NCBI RefSeq assembly: GCF_019097595.1
Contig: NC_080720.1
Span: forward strand, 20,981,352 to 21,045,351
Direction of reading: 5' to 3'
DNA: 64,000 bases
Source: Hemibagrus wyckioides
Lineage: Eukaryota > Chordata > Actinopteri > Siluriformes > Bagridae
Shown here piece by piece: positions 33,621 to 50,900 of the stretch; within the stretch, counting starts at the first letter, position 1, and each line of letters opens with the position of its first letter. The position numbers and the translations under genes were made by a program. The notes below the pieces were generated by a model. The model had not been told where the DNA came from. It did not search any database and saw only the letters and a program-made list of their open reading frames with translations.

Positions 33621-34165
33621 GGCTTGGAGCAAGGCCTAGAAGCACTGTTTCTGCTGTGTGCAACTTGAGAAGGTCCTGAGGTCTGTGTCTGGTGGATGCA
33701 GTGGCAAGGACTCTATCACAACATATATTTTTAACTACTTTGATTACCTGTAGACACCCACAAACACACAAACACAGCTTTGTGCTGTTTAGCTCTCTCA
33801 CACATAGTGATCAACTCCTCACTTTATCACTTCTCCTGCTGCCTGCAATACAAAACACATGTTATAATAATCCTGTAATGGAGCCCTTACCACTTATTTC
33901 TTCCTGCTTGCCTGCGGTGGATGAGTGGGTCTGGCGCAGCAAGCAAGAGTGGGAAAGCCAGCCATCAGCCTGTCCAAGCTTACAAAGACAAGGCTGACAG
34001 TCATAGAGGTCCTATCCTCCGATACCAACAAGGGGACTGTATGGATCACCACTTTAGACCTTTGATAGCCCATGACTATAGAAAACATAACCCTGCTTGG
34101 ACACAAACATTGGACACGTCTACACATCTACAAGCAGATCAGTGACATCACTTACAAGCTGGAAC
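33621..34165. other. Intergenic, probable retroelement debris
   Basis: GC content is higher than the surroundings and short frames occur on both strands, but no domain is recognisable. Confidence 0.3.
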
Positions 34166-34285
34166 TTACCATTTACATTTCTGGTATTTGGCAGACACCA
34201 TTACATTACATTTCTATCTTATTTTATAATACTCACAACCTTCCAATCAGTAGTCCAACACCTTAGCCAATAAGCTACTGTACTG
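34166..34285 (-). mobile_element. Truncated tRNA-type SINE, reverse orientation
   Basis: 'atttctggtatttggcagacacc' and 'acaaccttccaatcagtagtccaacaccttagccaataagctac' match the two ends of the reversed SINE at 24955-25082, with the middle missing. Confidence 0.6.
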
Positions 34286-34299
34286 TACTGTACCACAAT

Positions 34300-34735
34300 C
34301 CTTCTTTCAACACTAGACTCCATTTCCCATAACACATTGTGGCCTACAAACATTGCAGCACCAGAGTGCACTTTCCACAACACACCTGTACTCCCACATT
34401 CACAGTCACCAGGCTTTTGATTTCATCTCACCCGTTGCCTATTGATTCATTCATACCATGCAACTTAATAAGCCGCTTTTAGTTTCAATCTCACAGCAAA
34501 GAACCTGTTCAGTTTCCCAAGCGTTCTGTGTATACCAAGCCTTTTGTCTTTGTTTGCTCTTCTGGTTCATGACTTTGCCTGTTCTTGGATATACTGTTTG
34601 CTGACCATCTGACCTCTGCCTGTTTACTGTTTTTTTTTTCTTTCTTATATTGCATAACATTTTGCACTGTTTGCTGTTTTTTAATAAATCAAGCTAAGTG
34701 GTACCTTCCTAAGTGTTGTTCTGACATCAGTTTTT
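34300..34735 (+). repeat. Possible solo LTR
   Basis: C/T-rich, with 'tttgactttgcctgttcttgga' and 'ctctgcctgtttactg' wording and an AATAAA at 34683-34688 followed by a short end 'gtgttgttctgacatcag'. This resembles fish Ty3/gypsy LTRs. No second copy was found and no target duplication was verified. Confidence 0.35.
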
Positions 34736-35344
34736 AACTTACAGTAGATTTAGAAACTTCAGTGAAGTAGCTGAGATATAGGACCTCACTATTCGTTATG
34801 AATTGTTAATGAAAATCCATCCCTGGGTTTTTCTCCCATATTTTCTCATTGTTTCTAGGGCATAGTGTTAGGATTCACATAAAAATAGGACAAATGCATA
34901 AATGTTGTTATGGCAATTTTTATTGTTACACATGGAGGAAAATTATTATCTCTTGGCCTTTCCTGTTTCCTGGTAACATGTCTGATGTAAGTATGATGTA
35001 AGTGATAACAAGGACTAACTTGTCTTGTAGGTTCCATGACGTTAAGTATAAGTAAAAATGTAATGCAGTAAAATGAAATTTAAAAAAAGTAATCATTGGC
35101 AAATTGCTGTGGTATAAGAGGAATAAAACCCTTATACCCTTATGGTTACAAAATAATTGCATTAAGCCAAATAGTACTACCCAGTTGGTGGTTATTTTCC
35201 TATAACAGAAAATATACCTCCTTTAATTATAGTGGTATTAAAGTTGTGCTGTAGAGATGTGTCAAGTACTATAGATCTACATAAACAATTAACATATAGT
35301 GCTATTGTCAGCTTATGTTGGTTGTAGTTACTGTTAAGTCTTAT
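34736..35344. other. Intergenic, nothing recognised
   Basis: AT-rich single-copy-looking DNA before the minisatellite. Confidence 0.4.
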
Positions 35345-36540
35345 ATTACTCATGGTGGTAGTGTTTCAGTATTTGTATCAGCACTGGTGGAGTTATTTCA
35401 GTGTTTCTCTCGACACTGGCAAAAGTGTTTCAGTATTTCTAAAAGTATAATGGTTGTTTTAGTATTTCTTTCAGTACTTGTGTTTTGAGTATTGTATCAG
35501 TATTATTGGCATTTCAGTATTTTTAGCAGCACTGGCAGTGTTGTTTCAGTATTTCTATCAGTACTGGTGGAGTTATTTCAGTATTTCTCTCAACACTTGG
35601 CAAAACTGTTTCAGTATTTCTCTCAACACAAGCAAACATGTTTCAGTATTTCTAAAAGTATAATGGTAGTGTTTCAGTATTTCTTTCAGTACAGATCCTG
35701 GTGTTTCAGTATTTGTATCAGTACTTTTGGCGTTTCATTATTTTTAACAGCACTGACAGTGTTGTTTCAGTATTTCTATCAGTACTGGTGGAGTTTTATC
35801 AGTACTTCTCTCAACACTTGGTAAGAGTGTTTCGGTATTTCTAAAAGCATAATGGTTGTGTTTCAGTATTTCTTTCAGTACTTGTACTGGTGTTTCATTC
35901 TTTGTATCAATATTGGTGGAGTTTTTTCAGTATTTCTCTCAACACTTGGCAAGAGTATTTCAGTATTTCTTTCAACACTGGCAAACGTGTTTCAGTATTT
36001 CGAAAAGTATAATGGTAGTGTTTCAGTATTTCTTTCAGTACAGATCCTGGTGTTTCAGTATTTGTATCAGTACTTTTGGCGTTTCATTATTTTTAACAGC
36101 ACTGACAGTGTTGTTTCAGTATTTCTATCAGTACTGGTGGAGTTTTATCAGTACTTCTCTCAACACTTGGTAAGAGTGTTTCGGTATTTCTAAAAGCATA
36201 ATGGTTGTGTTTCAGTATTTCTTTCAGTACTTGTACTGGTGTTTCATTCTTTGTATCAATATTGGTGGAGTTTTTTCAGTATTTCTCTCAACACTTGGCA
36301 AGAGTATTTCAGTATTTCTTTCAACACTGGCAAACGTGTTTCAGTATTTCGAAAAGTATAATGGTAGTGTTTCAGTATTTCTTTCAGTACAGATCCTGGT
36401 GTTTCAGTATTTATATCAGTACTTTTAGCGTTTCAGTATTTTTAACAGCACTGACTGTGTTGTTTCAGTATTTCTATCAGTACTGGTGGAGTTATTCAGT
36501 ATTTCTCAACACTTGGTAAGAGTGTTTCAGTATTTCTGTC
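35345..36540. repeat. Minisatellite with 349-bp higher-order repeats
   Basis: Built of roughly 28-40 base monomers of the type 'gtttcagtatttct(t/a)tcagtac(t)ggtgg'. From 35663 the monomers are arranged in a higher-order unit of exactly 349 bases: the block starting 'atggtagtgtttcagtattt' occurs at 35663, 36012 and 36361, and 'atggttgtgtttcagtattt' at 35852 and 36201. Copies are almost identical; the part before 35663 is more diverged. Two plus-strand frames remain open for over 300 bases (FQYF-rich), a by-product of the repeat. It ends about 200 bases before the CpG-rich gnb1 5' region. Confidence 0.9.
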
Positions 36541-36601
36541 AGTACTGTCAGTATAGTTTCAGCGCGCTGAGTGCAGTGGTGTTTGTGTGTATGTGAGTGT
36601 A

Positions 36602-36604
<3 letters not shown>

Positions 36605-36653
<49 letters not shown>

Positions 36654-36670
36654 TGAGTGAGTGAGTGAGT

Positions 36671-36721
<51 letters not shown>

Positions 36722-36727
36722 TGTGTG
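36605..36727. repeat. (GA)n-(GAGT)n-(GA)n-(GT)n tract
   Basis: Nearly pure purine run of about 47 bases, GAGT units, a second GA run of about 45 bases, then GT. A mirror-symmetric polypurine of this kind can form triplex DNA. It borders the putative gnb1 promoter. Confidence 0.95.
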
Positions 36728-37139
36728 CGGGGTTTCCCGAGCCTGGCTGCAGGGTCACCGCGCCCATCTCTGTTCTCTGATGGCCGGATGAGAAGTACAA
36801 CTGGAGAAAAGTGTTCCTTGAAGGAAAAGCAACGGGAAGTGGCGGCCGTCGGACTTGCAACCAGATCAAATTTGTCCCACGGACTTCAATGACAAAAAAT
36901 TGACGCCGCAGTTGAGATATCTTGTTGATACATTTCAAACGCGGCATTTAATTTTCGCCTTCTGCATCGAATTATTTGAAAGCTCAACTCATTAGTGAAG
37001 CGCCGCTCCTCCGACTGAGGCTAGTTAGCTTAGCGAGCTAGCTCGTTCTTGTTCGTTGATGCGTGGATTTTTACAGAAACACGGTGTTTTCTTTCGGTCA
37101 ATGCCATATAAAGCAAGGCCAACTACGACTGAATACAGG
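36728..37139 (+). promoter_or_regulatory. gnb1: gnb1 promoter region and untranslated first exon
   Basis: CpG density rises sharply here compared with the AT-rich surroundings ('caccgcgccc', 'ggcggccgtcggac', 'gacgccgc', 'aacgcggc'). A clean donor, 'ctgaatacag|gtatgtc', ends the probable exon at 37139. The next plus-strand exon with matching context is the gnb1 ATG exon starting at 46165. The transcription start is not determined. Confidence 0.6.
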
Positions 37140-39358
37140 TATGTCATTTTCTGTGGGTTTAATGTTGACTAAGGAAGTGAAATGATATTCGGCGCGGTGT
37201 ATTTGAGTACTAATGATTAGGTTGTAGTGAACGGGCGTGGGGTAATGGTAACAGTTTAGCCGAGCCGTTTGCATACAGGCAAAAACGCCAGGGAAATGAG
37301 TGTTTGACTAAACCGCAAACCTCACAAAACAGTTATTTTCTCGAAGCTGTACGTTTTATGATTTTGTGCCCAGTAAGTGCATGGCTAGCGGCACACAGAG
37401 AAACAACAGCAGCAGCTTCTCAAAAATGAATATTTTCAGGCCTTTGACTTAACTGCGGCCATCCGGACCGCTCTCGGCTTGTTTTTCCATACCTAACTTG
37501 TATCTAAGATTGAGAGCAAACAAATATACTTGTGCACCACGTTACTGGAATGTCTTAGAAATATATATTGTCTAACCTGTTACATTGCATCACTTGCAAT
37601 ATTTTGAAGCAAGTTAACTCTAGTCTTGATACTGTCGTAGCATGGAAGACCGCTAGCTAGCTAATTAGTCATTGTAGCTAGCTAAGAAAGCTAACTCAGC
37701 TGGTATGTTTTTTTTTTTTTCCAGCCAAGCTCGGTTTTGCTCTGCTTATTTCGGGGCTTAGATTCCAGCTCTAACTCGATAACTAAGCGATATAAATATT
37801 ATTAACTGAGTGCATGCCATACTTTGTAAACGTTTGCTCTGGCGTTTTCAGTTTGTGTGTTTCATTTGAAGTTAGCTTCATTTGGTTAGCGGTCAAAATC
37901 CATCGGGGTCGCTTTTAACTGTGACTGACAGTTGTGCAGTTTTGTTTTGTTTAACCGATTTCACTTAAAATAAATGATCAGTGCATGAAATGTTACCACT
38001 TCGTTGAATATCGATAGCCATCGTACTCGGCAGCGTTGTACTGGTGTTTAGGCCAATTAGCTGAAGCCGTGTAAACCTTACAGAGTGTTAAATGAGTCCC
38101 TCTGTTTTTAACCAGTTAATCGGATTGGGTGGTTCTTTGAGGCAAAGGCCTCCCTGAGCATGATTAGATATATAATGTCTTAAACCTCTGTGATTCCTCT
38201 CACTGATCCACCCTAAAATGCTCACTTCTCATGACCACCATGTTGAATTAGACACGGCCTTTTCTTAAAGACATTTAATTGTATTCGGAGGAAATAGGCG
38301 TTAAATTGGACAGACTGATGGTCGGTGTTTTACAGCAGCTCAGCTCTCTGTCGAGTCACAAATGAAAACGAATAAAAATATAGTCGGGTTTTTTTTAAGC
38401 ACATTTTCTTTCCACGCATCAGTATCCCCCGCATTTCAGAGCCAGTGAACCCCCAGTGGTGAATAAATGAGAGCAATGGATGGCTTTGGCGGGTCTCGAG
38501 ACCAAGAAGCGGCTGCGAACAAGATGGCGTTTGGAGCTGTTTCTCCTCAGCTTCCCTTCTCCGAGATATTAGCATGCCATTGATTTAGCCCACAGGAGGG
38601 GTCTGTACCGGCCCTGACGCTGGTTTAGCCTATTTATTCTTAAATATTTGCTTCAGCGGGACGCTGTTTGCACTATAACCCTTATTTGTTTATGCAGCCA
38701 TTGAAAACGTTGCATTTTAAGGAGTATTTACCTCCTTGATATTAAACATTTATTATGGCAGAACTGGCATGTATTGTTCGTCTAAAGTTTAAAAATGTTT
38801 TCCCCCTTACTAAAACTCCATCCTCTTCATCCTAAATCTTTCTAATGAGTAGTCATTACTGTAACACATCAGTACTCCTGGACTCAGTCTGCACCATTTC
38901 TACATGAACACCTACTCTTCTGCTAAATTTGCTCTCTCCGACTCAGTGTTAATGTATATTTTTGTATGCTCCCCTTAAGCAGCACTCGTGGTGTTTGTTG
39001 TAAACACTTGTATTGTCTCTTACGCATGTTGCCTGGTCCTGCTCTTTAAAATGTTGTTTTTCTGATTTGTTGAGCTGTAATGAAACCGTAACCAGCTACC
39101 ACTAATACTGACACTGTGGCTTGATCTTGATCTTGAATTGTGCAAGAATGCAGTGCCACAGGGTTAAACAGGTCTTCTGAATTTGAAATGGTTAACCCCT
39201 GTCCCTTTAAGCTTGTTTGGCTTCATCTAAATTGTTAGAAATCCTGTCTGGTTCTATGTTTGCAAAAAAAATTAGGTTGAACCTCATTGCCCTTTCGTTT
39301 CACCCACAGCATCATTTCTATGCTGTAAAAGTGTAAATGCATTATAATTTACACTCAG

Positions 39359-39361
<3 letters not shown>

Positions 39362-39450
<89 letters not shown>
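39362..39450. repeat. (TA)n microsatellite
   Basis: About 44 TA units. Confidence 0.95.
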
Positions 39451-39451
<1 letters not shown>

Positions 39452-40270
39452 GACTCTCATGTTGCTCTCATGGCCTATATTTTCTAAATGCATCCTGGGT
39501 GGAGGAAAAGTGAATTCTCAAAAAGTCATGACTTTCACTCATCAGTGTTAGTGTTTTGAACAATGTTCACTGTGTTGTGTAAAAATAGTTTATACACCCA
39601 GTGGACAAATATTAAAATGAAATCTGTAGTCCTATATTGATGACTTTTTCAGAACTTATTACTTATACTTGAATCATATAAACTTCATATTGGCCTGTGT
39701 ACTCAATGTTGTGCAGTTGTTGGGAGAACAGCTGAATGATTCCCAAAAATGAGCTCAGTTGTTTTGGAGAAACTGAAGGACTACATTTGCGATTTTGAAG
39801 GCCAAGTCAGCATTACATCACAGGAACCAAGACTTTTCAGGTGAAGAACAGTAGTGCGAACATTGTCTAACTTAGTATATTGATACAACTGATTACTTTT
39901 TAGTGATTTTTGTTATAAGGTAAATAAAATTAGTAAATTATGATAAGATGGAGTTGAATTTTTTTGTATTGCAGATTAATGGTTTGAATTTTGGTAGATT
40001 GTGTAAGCAGTGGGAGAAAATCCTATGGGCTACATTAGAAACATTATCAGTACAGGATAATTATCATAAACTTGTATCCTTTAGTCTTTAATAAAACTCT
40101 TATTGAAGTCCCCAGGAAATCGTTTTTTGGGTTTGAGTTTGGATATGTTATTACTTTTGCCTATAACCTAGTCAAAGAAATATACATTCCAAATGTACCA
40201 TTCCTCTCTACCACCAATATGGATAAACAGATTTGATGAGATGGTAGTGGTTGAGATGAGATGGTTTTGT

Positions 40271-40414
40271 GGGGGTAGTGGTAGCTCAGTGGTTAAGGTG
40301 TTTGACTACTGGTTGGAAGGTTGAGTTTGGTTCTCAGAACCACCAAGCTGCCGCTGCTGGGCCCTTAACCCTCAATTGCCTAGTACGGCGCTTTGGATAA
40401 GGGCATCTGCCAAT
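40271..40414 (+). mobile_element. tRNA-derived SINE
   Basis: Pol III A box (tggtagctcagtgg, 40279-40292) and a B-box-like region (ggttgagtttggttc, about 40319-40333), then 'ccaccaagctgccgctgctgggcccttaaccct' and 'ggataagggcatctgcca'. It lacks a tRNA-like 3' half, so it is a SINE and not a tRNA gene. The best-preserved copy in the window. Confidence 0.8.
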
Positions 40415-40799
40415 TGCTCTTCATGAGATCTTTCTGTACTTCAGCTTCTCCTCAGATTTTGTGAATCTGAAGTCTCCTGCTCACATAAGAATCATTCACT
40501 CTGCTGAAGTTAGCTTTGTCGAGCGAGAAAGATATGCAACTATGGGTTAGAAATGTGTCTTTGGATGTTTGGACACAAATATAAAAAAGCATATGCAAGT
40601 GAATCCAATGCATCGTTTTTGGGTGAATTCGCATACATAACTGTCAAGTAATGCTTAGCCTAAAATGCTTCTAACCATTTATAAATCTTTTATTGAGTCA
40701 GGGGTAAAAAAAAATATTGTAAAACATGGTGTTACTAAGTTCGTGTTCCTCCAGATATTTCTGTAATGGTAACTCAGTAATTCAGTCAAAGCTGTCAAG

Positions 40800-41612
40800 T
40801 TTGAGTCAGAAAATGTCCAACCTGTACACCATTTGTGCAGTCCTCTAGTCATGTGGCAGCAGCACATTGCAAAAAATCATGCGGATATAGGTCAAGAGCT
40901 TCAGTTAATGTTCACATCAAACATCAGAATGAAGAAAGTGTGAACTTTGATTTTAATTGTTGCATGGATATTGGTACCAGATGGGTTGGTTTGGTTGCTA
41001 CTCCTATCACCCAAGTACAAGAATCAGAGGCTGTGATGGTCACATGCTTGCCTAAACTGGACAGTTGAAGATTACAAACAAGTCATCTGGTCTTTTTTCA
41101 GCAAAATAAACTCTCAAGACTATTGTGTATGAACACTGAATGAATTGTGTACATCACAAATCAGTAGTTTATTAAATGTGTAAACCAGGCCCTCCACCTA
41201 AACGTTTGGTGTGTTGTGTTTTCAGAGATAGGTTTCTGCTCACCCTGGTTGTAGAGTGCTTATTTGAGTTACTATAGACTTCAGCTCAGACCAGCTTGGT
41301 ACTTCTTCTCTGGTCGATTTCAACTAGTTGTTTCAGCCCGCAGAACCTTTGGATGTGTTTTTTGTTTTTCACACCATTCTGTATAATCTCTAGAGACTGT
41401 TGTAAAAATCCACTGAGATCAGCAGTTTTGATGTAATCAAACCACCCCATCTAGTACCAATATCCATACCACAAAATCAGAGATCATACTTTTTCTTCCT
41501 CCTGATGTTAGATGTGAACTAAAACTCTCAATCTGTGCTGCTGCCACATGATTGGCTGATTAGAGAACTGTATGAATGCTCAGGTGTTCCTGATGAAGTG
41601 GACGGAGTGTTT
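40800..41612. mobile_element. Tc1-like transposon, two arms in inverted layout
   Basis: 40845-41070 runs 'catgtggcagcagcacattgc', 'caagagcttcagttaatgttcacatcaaacatcagaatga', '...aaactggacagttgaagatt' (a decayed transposase TVED region). 41440-41612 is the inverted arm: 'atgttagatgtgaactaaaactctc', 'gctgctgccacatgattgg', ending 'caggtgttcctgatgaagtggacggagtgt'. The ends are inverted copies; the transposase middle is largely lost and broken. Confidence 0.65.
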
Positions 41613-42194
41613 GTGTATAAAATATGTTGAATCTAGTGAACGGACTGATCAGTGGGAAAAAAAATCAAGTCACAATTGCAACTCAATAGATTTTAAGTAT
41701 ACTTTTAACTATTTAAGAATCTATACAAAAGAAACGGCTTGGGCACACAAAAAAAAGATTTGCCTCCATGTGGCCTTTGAGAATTAGAGGTTTATTGGTT
41801 TGGGTTTTGTCTTTAAGGATTACTGGCCTGGTAAGCGGTAGTGCTGATTATCTTCTAATCTGTGATGTGGTTGAAGCATTGCTCACCTAGTGTAATGAGT
41901 GTCATCTGTAATTTTATCACTTACCATGGCTACTCTGTTATCAGTGTTTTATAGTTCTTGTGCACCTGAACATGATGGTGCAGAGGTTTTTCCCCTAAAA
42001 AATCTTCTACATTCCACTAATTCATTCATTTTCAGTACACACACACACAGATAGTCGCATGCACAGACTGACACATCCATCAATTTTATGCAAGCAAAGT
42101 GAACATGTTAATGCTTTAACTCCAGTTAACAAAAATGTGTAAACTGTAGTGTGTATTAGTTAATTTCTTACTTTAATAATAAGAAATAGCTTGG

Positions 42195-42470
42195 GAGTGT
42201 CCAGAGGGTGGCATTATTGCTTTACAGCTTCAGGGTCCCTACATTGATCCTGAACGCGAGGCGTTGTGTGTGTGTGTGTAATAGAGGTCCATGTGTTTCC
42301 CCTGTGTGGGTTTTTCAGTTTCCTCTTGTCTCAAACACCATGGTGATGGGTAGATTGGATACTCGACATTGCCCCTAAGTCTGATTGTGTGAGAGTGGTG
42401 CCCTGTAATAGATGTCCTATCCAGGGTGTTTCCTTTTTCAAATCCAGTATTCCTGTCCAAATCCTTCAAT
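42195..42470 (+). repeat. Fish non-LTR tail repeat
   Basis: 'gtttcctcttgtctcaaacaccatggtgatgggtagattgg' and 'gtgccctgtaatagatgtcctatccagggtgtttcc' match the family at 15690-16010, more diverged. Confidence 0.5.
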
Positions 42471-42892
42471 TGTAATAATACTAAAATAGTTAATAACACC
42501 GGTGACATTTCCTGAGCAGACATTTTAAGCTGGCATGCCTAGTACAATGCTGTTTTGAATAGTGTTAACCTAAATTTGATTTCATTCTAGTTCAAGATGT
42601 TGCTCAATATGGGGAACAGGAAACCCTGAACATTGGCCACAGTGGTGAGATGGCAGTTCTGAATGTTTACTAGATTTCAGCTGATGCAGTGTTTCACTAT
42701 ACTGAACATTATTCTGGCAGGTGTATGAATTTTTTTTTGATTTAACTAAACTTAAATTTTATCTGATCACTTAAATCTGCTTAAACTTTTGCTTTTCATA
42801 GTTTTGTGAATCTGGGTTACTTTGACAGAATGCTCACAGGTTTTTACTGAAGATTTAAAAATAGAAAATAGCAGGTAGAAATGATTATCAGT

Positions 42893-43089
<197 letters not shown>

Positions 43090-44223
43090 AAATAAATTTG
43101 TTTCCTTAGTGAAGATTTGGCTGTGAATAGTCATTTTTGATTAGTCTTAGCACAGGGATGTGAGACATACTGACACTGCCATCTGCAGCACTATTGTGGT
43201 GTATCTCGTGTGCATCCATTTTAAGAGTTAAAATAAGTCAGGTAAGTGTTGAAGAAAAGAGTGAAACAAGTAACAGCCTGTTTGTAAAAGACTGACAATG
43301 TTCAGTTATCTTGCTGTTACACTGTGTACATGTTTTTAGGGCACATGGGACAGAAGGATGAGGGTGGATTCCTTCTTTGGCCAAGCAGCCGATCTATCAT
43401 GTTCTGTCCCTTACAGTGGTTTTAATGGTTCTATACTGTATAATTTTTAGGGATTGTTGTCATTCCTGAGTATTTATAGAAGGCATGGTTTCCAAAAGTA
43501 AAAGGATTTGAGATGCATTTTTCTTCCACAGAGACAAACTTGTTCAAGTAGCTGTAGTAGTAGTTTCCAAGATGTACACTACTAAATATTTATAAATGGG
43601 CATAAAAATCTTCGATTCCCAGTGGCGACACACCCAACTGTGGCCAGGAGACCAAGAGTATAATTTGTCCTAATATCTTGGTGCTAGGAAGGCAATACCG
43701 AGTTATTCAGACTGTTCACCTTTATTTTATGATGAAACCTCTTTACAGAATCTATTAATATCCAACAGCCACAGGGCAGTGGTTTGAGTATCATTTGAGT
43801 TTAGAAGTGATCCAAACTCTTTCTAAAAATCAGTTTGGCTCTGATGACCGTGAGGGTGGTGTATCTAATAAAAATCTTATGTCTACTGTGTGTTAGAAAT
43901 TTGCTGGCTCAAATGCATAGTGTTTTTCATGAGATGCTTTCAAAAATATACATGATTCGCTAGCACTTGTGAGAAGGTTCTCCCCATGTAAAAGAGCATT
44001 GTTAATAATAAAGGCTGGTTAGTAGCACCTCAAACTTGGCAGTCTTTATAACATCTTTCAGGTGTGAACTTGAGGGTTTTGTGTGGTAGACCATCTGTTT
44101 TTATAGGTTAAACCACACGAGGAGGAATTTTGGCAGACTGTTTGCATGATAGCAAGTGCTGTTGAATTAATGCTGTCCACAAATCTATTTGAGTAGAGAA
44201 AACTAAGATCAGTATTTAATGGG

Positions 44224-44250
44224 TTTTTTTTTTTTTTTTTTTTTTTTTTT
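44224..44250. repeat. Poly-T run
   Basis: Twenty-seven T residues. May be the reversed A-tail of a retrocopy, but no body was recognised. Confidence 0.9.
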
Positions 44251-46215
44251 GTTGTTGGTCGTCTTCCTCGCCTCTACCGTATAATCAATGCCATGACTCA
44301 CTGAAGCTGTTCTGGTGCTGCCCCAACACCTTATTGAGACAGCTTATTTTGGTTTGTCCTTTATCATGTCTGTTGCAGATGTTTGATGTCAGTGTGGTGG
44401 GGTAATTTTTGGGGGTGGAAACAAATTTCACAGCAACCTACTGACAAACACATTCCCTGCCAAGCAAAAGGATAGACAGGTGGCATCAGTTACCTCTAGC
44501 CCCACAGGCTTTTGTGTAGTCTATGTAATAAGTACATTTTGGTCAAACCTGTAGGTGAAAAGTTATGCCTGTCAATCCATCAAGCTAGCATAAGCTAGAC
44601 TGTTTGTTTGTTTATTTATTTAAGGCTTACATCTTGTTTGGGCTGTGTTTACATACAAATAATAATAACTGACAAGCAGGGAAAACTTCCTCCTTCCTTG
44701 AACATGTTTTCTGCTATGGGGAAAATGTTTTCTGTTAGCCTGAAAATGTCAATATAGCCAGACCATGTTAAAATGTTGAGTCATTTACATTTCTTTTCTC
44801 AGTCCAGCAGTTGTTTTGAAACCAGTTAATCCCTCACATCAACTTGGTGACATGAGCTGTCCTCTCTGGCTCAGTGGTATTTGGGAACAAAAGTGAACCA
44901 AATTCAGTATGGTTAAGGGTATGTCATGTGGACAAGGTATTAATGTAGTAGTGGAAAAAACTTAGTTTTTCATTCTATTCATTTTAAGGGTAAATATATA
45001 CATTACATTTTATCTTTTAAGGGGAAGTTTACTAATATAATTTAACAGCTACTTTAACCATATTTGTTTAACATTACTTAATTTTTTTTTATTTTATTTT
45101 AATCAAAGCAGTGAAAACTAGGCTTCACTTCTGTAGTGACTCAGTAGGAGGTGGTCTGATGATCCTCTAGGCCACTGGCTACAGCTCTCTTAGTCCTTCA
45201 GTCAGCTGATTCTGATCAGGTGCTTGCTGAGAGGATGAGAGCTTGTTCCAGTAACAAACAGGATGCTATGGATTGCATTCAAACACAAGTTATGTGCTGT
45301 TTATCTTGTGCTGTAATGCCATCTCTTGTGGGACACTCTTAACTACTACTAAAAGAAACAAAGGTGTAGTCTGAGCTTTCAGATTCGATCCTATCATCAG
45401 TATGTGTATTTGTTTCACCAGTTTGCCTTTTAGCAACCAGATGTAATGTTCTGTGTTTTAACATCTTAAGTGTTTCACCACATGCTCCATATTCAGCCCT
45501 CTGTTATTCAACTGGCCTACGTCATATAGCCTTTGCCCCTTGACCTGACACTGAACATGGCAAACATTGGACATATAAGATAATAATAATAATAATAATA
45601 AGAAGAAGAAAAACATACAGGAAAATTTGGTTAGCTGGTGAACTTGATTAGTTCACCCCTATTTATGTAATTCTAGCCATCACAACGTGCTAAGTGTTTT
45701 CACACTGTCTCACTAGCTGGTATAAGTTGCTTTTCATGGGTATTGTTACAGCTAGCATTTAATTTAGTTGGGTCACACAAAATGTGCAAATATTTGGTGT
45801 TGCGTTCATGTCCACTTATCACATACCCATTCCATGATCTTAAGGTGTGCTTCCTTAAGGCAAAAAAAAACAAAGGGAAAAAGATTAGTCTAATGATTTG
45901 CATGACATTACACCAAACAACTGTCCTTGTTCTTCAAAGATCTGTCGTATATTTTACTGCATGTTTGACTAATTGTTAAATGTTTGTGTATTATTTCCCC
46001 CTATTTATGTCTGCAATGCTTTGTGCAAACGTTAAAATTGTTCTCTGAATCCACTTCCATATACTGTAATGAATTCTGCTCCAAACACTCATTTGACAGG
46101 CTCTTGTGTGTCATCGTATCTCACAATTCAGTAACTCTGTGTGTAATTTCTTTCTGTGCCACAGATCAACGTGTGTCCCGGCAGTAGGAGTGAGGAAGAG
46201 CTTTAGAAGAAGAAA

Positions 46216-50900
<4,685 letters not shown>

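Noticed and set aside
35478..36519. FQYF-rich plus-strand open frames that look like a repetitive protein
   Set aside because: They come from a minisatellite whose unit lacks stops; two frames are open at once, and there are no splice sites or start context.
36492..36947. Minus-strand frame with long (Leu-Ser)n
   Set aside because: Translation of the (GA)n microsatellite; it ends in the gnb1 5' region.
40271..40345. Possible tRNA gene
   Set aside because: A and B boxes are present but the tRNA 3' half and acceptor stem are missing, and the body matches the SINE copies at 24955 and 34166.
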